This document shows, one piece after another, positions 56,594 to 64,000 of a stretch of 64,000 bases of DNA. Numbering within the stretch: the first letter of the stretch is position 1; every line of letters starts with the position of its first letter. Source of the stretch: Albula goreensis (taxonomy: Eukaryota; Chordata; Actinopteri; Albuliformes; Albulidae); assembly GCA_022829145.1 (NCBI GenBank), contig CM040743.1:29253646-29317645 (forward strand), read 5' to 3'. A program made the position numbers and the translations under genes. The notes under the pieces are model-generated. The model searched no databases. It worked only from the letters and a program-made list of their open reading frames with translations, and was not told the DNA's origin.

Positions 56594-59500
56594 TATCTGA
56601 AATAAATATTTCAACTACTTTTGAGTGTTTTGTAATTTGTATTTGGCAGGGCCGAAAAAATTCAAATGTAATTTGTAACATATACATATATAGATCCTTA
56701 TATATATTTGATTATCTTTCGTACCACACAATAGCAATGGGTTAGAACAAGGTTGTATAGAATCTGTCCCATCCACAGGTATACCTGTTCATGTTAATGA
56801 AAACATGAAAATCAGAGCAGTAGGCCTTTCTCTTGGACAAAGATATGCAAGAAAGCAATACAATACATGTCACATAGATTCAGTAACTGATTTTGTAGCA
56901 AAACGTTGCATTTGTTTGCAACCTTCTTCGCAAATTCGGGGTGGAGGTAAGTGGAAAAGAATCTCACCGTCCAAATCATCAGTATCCCATCTCAACATGG
57001 TGAAAATTGTTTCTGGTTTCCTTGCAGCTACACTCACTTTTCTACATTAAGCATGTGTCGAGAGAGGTCTTAGACCCTGTGGTCCTCTGCACTTTATTAC
57101 ATAATGTAAGATTTGGCACTCTACCACATTTTATGGCTCAACCCCAAAACAACTTACTTTGTAGAACAATCAATTCTGATTCATCTAAGTGGTCATTCTA
57201 AGATCGGAAAGCCAACTGCCAGGTCTAGCTACTTTACTAAGGCAGCAAGATGAAGAGCAAACTTTCTTTGCATCTACACAGGAATTACCTGATTGGTTTT
57301 CAGACACTGATTCTGGGCAGTGGTATGGGATTGGCACAAAATCACATGGGTAAAAGACTAAACAGAAAATGAGTTTTTGCTGAGAGGTTCCTTTAAGGAT
57401 GTGAAAATGAATGTCGTACCAATAATTGGTACACTGTTTTTCTGGCACACCTTTTAGTTAGTGTATGTGGGCTTGGATAAGGGCGCTCACTGAGCAAATG
57501 AGGATGTGCATTTTCTCTGCTTTTCCGTGGCACCTGCTCTGGAAACAGCTCAGAAAATTACAGTCAGCACCACATGAAAGGGGGACTCGTGTTTAGACGG
57601 CGGAGAAGCTTTTACTGAAATACTCACTGCTATGCACTGCCAGTGCTAATAACATGCTTTACCTACCTGTCTGAGGTCATAGCTCCATGACACAGTGGAT
57701 GGAGCCCACCTCTATAGCAAAAATAGTTCTAAATACGCAGCTTGCAATCTGTCTTCATTTCACTGTGACGCATTCCTCAAAACAAAGATAGAGAGAGAAA
57801 AAGTGCATACTTAGGTGATTTCAACTCTAAAGTACAATGGATCGGTTGATTAAGATCTCACATTGCCTTAGACTCACAACAAACAGGCCATTTTAGGAAT
57901 AATAGAAATGGCTCTGGCAGCTGGCATAGAGCATCACTGGATAGTATTTACAGCTGTAATTGCTTGTGTTAACCCATACCACATCTTAGACATTAGATTA
58001 GGCAATCAATGAATTTAAGACTGGCACAGCACTGGATGCTCTCTGAACTGTTGGAAAGTGTACATCACATGAGTAAATGGACGGCTCCAAAAATCATCCA
58101 TTGTCCATTTAGGTACTCATAGTCACTTTCCTGAGGTTTCATCTTTAATTATATGCCAACAAACTAAAACAAAGTTGCCACAAAAATGAAAAAAGCTAAT
58201 TCATACACACAAAGTTGTACTTGAGTACCTGGCTGTTCCCACATAAATGTATCCTTTTTAACAAAAGTTGGAATGTATTCATTAAGTTGAGATTTGCGGT
58301 TCAACCTCCTCCCACCACAATGAATCACAGAGAATGAGAGAAGCACTGAAGAGGATGGGGAGTTGGTGATACACCATTTCAGAATATTTTATAATACATT
58401 ATCTATTTTATAATGCAAGGTTATAATAATTAGCATAACTGAGAACCCAGTGGCCCCCTCTGCTCTGAGGTATGTACGTCCACAAAATTAAAACCTCACA
58501 TTCACAAGTTTCACAAAAAAGCTGTTAGGGGCTTGCATATTTGTGTTTACTTCTTTGTTTCCAATCACTGTAATACTTACAAACTTGCCAAACCGTGTTT
58601 AAAGCAATAAAAATACTCCACTAAATTGAGGCTCGAAGGTAAGGATTGGTTCCAGGCCATTATTTTTTAGAGTATGCCACGCTGGCACAACAATACTATT
58701 GGAATGGAGCAATTACTCCTTCTTACCCTCCTCAACAAGGCATTCACATATATGCAATTTACACAATTTGTTGTATTGTCTAATATTTACAAGCAGCAGC
58801 TACAATTCTGCTTTGTTATAAATCAAACACATTTCAGCCTGTTTCCAATATCTGTGAGACAGGTTATTTTTTATTTCATGATTAGGAAGTCATTCATTTC
58901 CCAAATTACTTTGGAAGTTCTCAGAAATAAAAGTCAAGGTCACACATGGCTACATTCTCATATTCTCCCTTCCATCTGTTCTCTCTGAACAATGAAGGAC
59001 AGATTTGTCCCGTATAATGCAAGGTGTAGGAATAACTGTAAATGGTCCCAAAAATATCCAAACTAGTCTAAATCTAAAAATGAATTCATTTATTTTACCT
59101 GGTAAGAAATTAACCCTTACCCTGCCAAAACCAGAGGGGATACACAAAATGCACGCTAATTGTGGTGGGGAAATTCAAAGGTCATGGACTGGTACACTGA
59201 CAAACATATGTACATTGATATTTTACTCTGTGCCTCTGAAGGATTGGTTTGTACTTTCTTTGATAAGCATGCAAACAGAATACTGTAAAAAGCAACAATA
59301 CCCTTTCACAGTGCTTTAAAGAATGATATGTTTTTTAAAATATTTCTAATCTACACAACCTACGGCGCACAGTCTATTTCTTAGGTCTAAAAAAACAAAA
59401 AATATATCTGCCTTTGTAAGATCCTTCAGTCAGGTGGTGAATGTCATGCAAAAATGTAGCCAAGGAGCTTCCAAAACAAACAGACAGTTTTAGCAAATAT

Positions 59501-59741
59501 CATGAGAAGGGCACAAACAAGGTACAGTGCACAGTCTACACAGCCCACACCCATGTTAATGGTGCATACTACCATATGTATAGTGATTCATATTGAAGAA
59601 TTAAATAATACATGTTTAAAACACAAAAAATGAAAAATTAATAATATAGGAAAAATATACTTGTATTGAATGCAGCACTGTAGCCATAACCTTTTATTTC
59701 TGAACAAGGACTTGATTCAGCATGTAACCCTTATTTTTGTC

Positions 59742-59744
<3 letters not shown>
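56594..59744. other. Non-coding stretch
   Basis: A chance-like mini-intron geometry is seen at 56948-57029 (gaggtaagtgg to ttccttgcag). No gene is supported. Open frames are at most 104 codons, overlapping on both strands (58950-59319). Confidence 0.45.
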
Positions 59745-59795
<51 letters not shown>

Positions 59796-59818
59796 TATTT
59801 TTTTTTTTTTTTTTTTTT
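59745..59818. repeat. (TA)n followed by T tract
   Basis: About 24 TA units (59745-59792) run into a T-rich tract of about 26 bases with one A. The low-complexity peptide across it is an artefact. Confidence 0.95.
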
Positions 59819-61204
59819 AATTAAAGTGGGCCTCTTAAATTGGGATAAGTTCATTTAAAATCTACATTAAAAGCTGCCGAATTGGCAGTCGTGCAAAGCT
59901 GCAATGGTGGGTTTAGTTTCACTTGTGTCTTTACAGACATTTAAAAATGAAAAATGTTACCCACCGTTTTGACACAAACACCTCTGTAAGCATGAATTAC
60001 CACGACCAAAACCATTCTCCATCATACAGAACTTATATAGCCTGCTATCCTGGATACAGCATTAAGCCAAGTCACAGCTGAGTGGACAAACAGTGGCCTA
60101 CTCAGTGTGTACAGGAAGGACTCACAGGATTCACATTGGTTTTCATTTGGATATCTGCATCAGACTTAAGGTGGGGTGTGGTCGGGCACAATGGTGGCAA
60201 ATTTTCTATCTTGTATGCAACCTAGCTGACTGCGCTTAGATCAACAAAATCCACATCTCATCACAGTTGTTATTGCTATTTTAAGGGCACAATGTCTTAT
60301 CGTGATGTGCACCTACATCAGCAGGTATACAACGTGTGTGCACCCTGCTTGTTACAAACATGGGTCAGTTGTATTACCAAAGCGTTAGCCATCTTGTTGG
60401 ATCTGTAATTCTTGACATTTGAGCGTTGGGACCAGTTATCAAAAGGTACATCCTCCACATTGCATTGGGTCAAACTTTTGACTTAACGTGGTGATGTCAT
60501 AATGGAATTTACTGAGGACTGCAACATTTTCAACCGTTTTCATTGCAATGACGTTCATTTAGTAGCCCGTTAACTATCATCAGGTCGCTACTCAAATGTT
60601 TTTATTCGGGGGTTTTATGTGACATCAAGCATGGTGACTAACCTTTTCCAAGGGCACATCAGTGGGCTCATGTAATTGTATCTATCTGGAAATGTAGGAG
60701 CTGATCTATTAGCTAGATAGCTGCTTACATCGTACACTATCATAATTATTAAAAGAAATGTCAGATGTTTTGTTGTGCAGTCCTTTTATTGATGCCAGTT
60801 GACATATTTTTCTCCTCTCATCCATAATGGTCCCTTAAACAAAGGACGGTTGAGCTCTGTTGAGCTGGACTGTGCTTGTGTGCTAACTATGTGTGCTAAA
60901 GTAACAGCAGTCTTCTGACCAGAGTTAGGTGTACTGTTGTTGTTAATTAAGCATAATTCTCTGATAAAATATATACTTTATTTTAAGAATACAGAAAACC
61001 AGAGCACAGAAAACAAAAACTATATACGAATCTGATTTAGCTCAAATAGTAGTGGGCGAGTGTGTTTGCGAGCATGCATGTGCACGCATGTGTGTGGTTG
61101 GGTGCGCACACAGATGAACACTCTCGCAGGCAGTCTGTGTCTTTTGTGGTAGTCTGACTTTGGTGTTTGAAATGGCTAAAAAGATGTACCCATCTTTCTG
61201 AGGC
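59819..61204. other. Non-coding stretch
   Basis: No gene is seen. Bases 61054-61112 form an alternating purine-pyrimidine, GT/GC-rich tract (tgcatgtgcacgcatgtgtg) with Z-DNA-forming character. Confidence 0.5.
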
Positions 61205-62708
61205 TCAGATGAAGGCACTGAATAATTGTTTTTCATCTAGTTTCTCCAGTTTGTCTCTTTGGACATGGCAGACAGCCACACTGTTTAGTGTTGTTTGCGA
61301 CATGGTGGAGCGAAGCCAAGTTGCAAGCACTGCAGCTTCTCCGCTTCACATGATGACACTGTTGGTCTAACTCGGGGTACAGGCAAACCACATCGTTGAC
61401 ATTTCCAGAAACTGGCAGGTCCCCCAGCTTGACCAGATTTTTAAGGCCTCCCTGCTCAAAGTCTGTTAGTTGGCTGGTGACGATGTCAATGGCACTGAAA
61501 AACTGGATGCAGAAGTACTCTTCAGGTGTTGTAGGAGTATGATGCTTTGTTGGACCATCATGTCTTTTAGATGGCATTCAGACGTGAGGCAGCTGTAGTG
61601 GCTGGAGGCGATGAGGTACACAGATTTTTAATAAATGGATATAAAAGCTGTCTCGAATCTTTGGTAGAAAAATCCCTGTTTGACACAATCGACTGCCTGT
61701 AGTACTGAACCAACTGTTGCTCCTTTCCCCTGCATGTTTATGTTCAGGCCCTCCAACCTCACCAGGAGATCTTGCTCCAGGAGATGGCCAAGGACAGTCT
61801 TTCCTTTTTGAAGCCTGTCAAGCAGGCCATTGGCTCGTGTTCAGGCCATCTTTTCCAGTGCGGCCAAGACCGCCTCATATTGATTACGGACTAACTTAAT
61901 GGCTGGTCTGTGCACGGTCCATCTGGTGCCACACAGGGGCTTTATGGTGGTGTACAAGACAGTTGTGGACTTGGCAATGACCTTGAATTTAGGCTTGAAT
62001 TTTCCAGACTGGCCAAACAAGCACCCCAGGTCATGAATCCACAGCAGGGCATCCCTGATCACTGGTGTGAATGAACAGGCTGCCACGTGACCAGGTTCAC
62101 ACAGTGAGGACCACAGTGGATGTAAGTGGCAAGTGGTTGCTCTTAGCGGATCAGAGCTTGTGCCCCTGACAGGTGCCCTACTGCTGCATCATAAGTTTGG
62201 CCACAAAGACCTGAAAGGGGCAGGTCGCGATGAAGGAGAACATCAGATGCAATTCTCCAAAGTTGCTCTCCTGTTGTTGAAGAGGCCTCGTGCAGGCCAG
62301 CAAACTCCTCTCTAGGCTCCAGGTCTGTCAACATATCAGAGGCAGATGGAGACCTATTCAGTGCCACTGATGTCTTGTGTCCTATCCATTATTATGGAAA
62401 ACTGCAAGCACAGACATGGCTGCAATTTCTGCTGCTATTTCACGAATTACTGTATTTCTAATTAAAGTTAATATTTCATTTTGTGTTGCAGGGCTAGTAT
62501 TGCTGCAATCTTTTTGCAGCCAGCTTGCCAGAGTGGGACCATTCTCTGCCTTGAGGAGAATACGTCGTTGCTGGAAGTTTCCCTAGTCGTTCACATGGCC
62601 TAAGAGCCAAGCTATGGTGTGCCAGGTATTTCACAGCACTTACGAGCTGTAGTAAACTTGATCTGGATGCCTCGCGTGTCTGCAAAGTTCCATTTGAATA
62701 GATCTTTG

Positions 62709-62739
<31 letters not shown>

Positions 62740-62830
62740 TAACTGCAATGTTGTGAGCCTTATTGCTAACATGATGCTGAAATGCTTCCAGACCTTCTTT
62801 CCAGTTCTGAAACCCACGTGAAATGAAATT
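61205..62830 (-). pseudogene. hAT transposase pseudogene (TTF zinc finger / DUF4371 / hATC)
   Basis: A decayed DNA-transposase gene on the minus strand. In order: the C-terminal part of a TTF-type zinc finger (GFQNWKEGLEAFQHH, about 62775-62822), SAVKYLAHHSLALR (about 62590-62650), the DUF4371-like core with GLHEASSTT and LPLSGLCGQTYDAAVGHLSG (about 62160-62310), then YIHCGPHCVNLV (about 62085-62125). Next come KPLCGTRWTVHRPAIKLVRN (about 61875-61940), GLLDRLQKGKTVLGHLL (about 61780-61835), FSAIDIVTSQLT (about 61460-61500) and a frameshifted hATC end, TWLRSTMSQTTLNSVAVCHV (about 61270-61330). Several stops and frameshifts occur, and parts between blocks are missing. No termini were found. Relatives include ZMYM1/SCAND3-type host genes, but the breaks here favour a dead transposon. 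Confidence 0.85.
62713..62739. repeat. (TG)n microsatellite inside the hAT pseudogene
   Basis: About 13 TG units lie between the zinc-finger part and the next recognisable block of the transposase, so the tract arose or expanded after the element decayed. Confidence 0.9.
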
Positions 62831-64000
62831 TTATTCAGGGTTTTTCGCTAATGTTTGCTGCTCTCCTACTTCAGTCAAGGTACCAGCTGACTGCTCCTGT
62901 AATGTAACTTATTCAGTGGACATGAGTTTCAAGGGGTAAATAGGTTTCTGTAAACAGCATCACATCACATCAACAACAGCAACATCGCATCAATTCACTC
63001 AGTTGCTTGCTTCTTGTGTGACTCATTAGCATCGCATCAGTTAGAATCAAAGTTGGGTACCATCCCAGTTTTAGTTAACGTCTCTGGCATCAGTTTCTCT
63101 GCACTGTCCTGGAATTAGGTGACACCAGTGAACAGGGTCTTGGAGTCTGGAAGAGGATGTCTATCTCCCATTGAGAAGATCAGGTGGTGTGGCAGCTGCC
63201 ATGAACAGTGAACAGTTTGACACAATCAAGGGTGTTAATAGTGTTTAAAACGTGTCCCTTTTTCTGAAGACTGCATACCGTAAGCTGTTGTAAAGTTTCG
63301 CAACTGAGAGGGCTATGTTTGTTGCAGAATGCAAACCATGCCAGAAAGTAGAAAGGCAGCTCGAACAGTAACTATATATTTGATTGACTTAGCCAAGTAC
63401 AAGTGCTAGAGGGTGCTGATGACTGAAATTCCTATTGTCATCCCAACATTGTCGGATACTCATCTTGATACTTGTAACGTCAAGCACGTTTTGATTGAAT
63501 TGCAAATGCCCTTTAAGAGACTAAGTTTGACTAAATCCCCAGCTCTTATCTCTTAAAAGCCATAACCAGTTCAAACCAAACAGAGTTTAGTCTTTCAAGG
63601 ACATAGGCTGTTCCATTTTATTGTGGAACGAACATTTCCTTCCTCGGCTCTCCAATCAATATTAACATATTCAAAGAAAATGATGCTGCAATTTGAATTC
63701 TCTTGATTGAACTGCTGAGCCTTAGAAGAGAATTTACTAGGTTTTACCACACTGACCAGTGAATCATAAATAAGTGACTAAAATCATTACTTTCAAATTA
63801 TGATAAAGCTTTTGTTGGCAAAATTAGGCATAAACAGCCATGCAAATTGTAGCTCTACCGCTCTAGATAGTGGTAATTGCAGATTAGTGTAATTAACTAG
63901 ACAGAAAATAATCCCTCCTGCAAGGGCAATAATTTACATGAATAAGTAATATGTGTTTTTTGTGCAAAAATAATGTGAAACAGTACACTTTATCATTTTA
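62831..64000. other. Non-coding stretch at window end
   Basis: The N-terminal part and terminus of the hAT pseudogene should lie here if present, but I could not recognise them. A local duplication 'catcacatcacatcaacaaca' and similar 'gcatca' words occur at 62960-63045. No gene is supported. Confidence 0.45.

Overview
The window looks like AT-rich nuclear DNA from a vertebrate, most probably a ray-finned fish, taken from a gene-poor interval. This rests on its interspersed elements: a Tc1-like transposon with the fish-typical terminus CAGTCAGGTCCATAAG, two further Tc1/mariner transposase scraps, hAT elements of the ZBED-like and DUF4371/TTF-zinc-finger types, pogo/Tigger-like MITEs, and a short 'atttagcag-ctct-tatccagag-gacttac' repeat common in teleost genomes. 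It also has long (TG)n and (TA)n microsatellites. The longest open frame is 173 codons. I could not assign any host protein-coding gene, and I saw no rRNA or tRNA gene, CRISPR array or operon-like structure.

Layout. 1-9 kb: mostly unique AT-rich DNA with one Tigger-like MITE (998-1313), a weak SINE-like patch (5370-5680), one unassigned exon-like open segment (6894-7023) and a local GC-rich island (7085-7330). 9.1-9.8 kb: a foldback element with about 120-bp arms. 11.8-13.6 kb: a nested cluster of a TG microsatellite, a decayed Tc1 element, a scrap of hAT transposase and a piggyBac-like MITE. 14.2 and 22.8 kb: two copies of one 331-bp MITE family in opposite orientation. 23.4 and 56.5 kb: two inverted copies of an unnamed 125-bp repeat. 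30.1 and 35.2 kb: long (TG)n and (TA)n tracts. 40-43 kb: two minus-strand Tc1/mariner remnants and a cluster of an unnamed repeat with another copy at 51.3 kb. 45-48.5 kb: one end of a hAT MITE and an 839-bp internally deleted hAT element with an imperfect 8-bp target duplication. 59.7 kb: (TA)n plus poly-T. 61.2-62.8 kb: a frameshifted hAT transposase pseudogene on the minus strand, recognisable from zinc finger to dimerisation domain.

No genes are seen acting together. The recognisable coding content is dead transposase from at least three superfamilies (Tc1/mariner, hAT, and by its MITEs pogo/Tigger). The remaining 80-85% is unique AT-rich sequence. A few stretches of it look less random and may be conserved regulatory DNA, but only cross-species alignment can show that. 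I found no convincing undescribed biological system. The best leads are the unnamed repeat families, the Tigger-like MITE resembling a mammalian family, and the exon-like segment at 6.9 kb.
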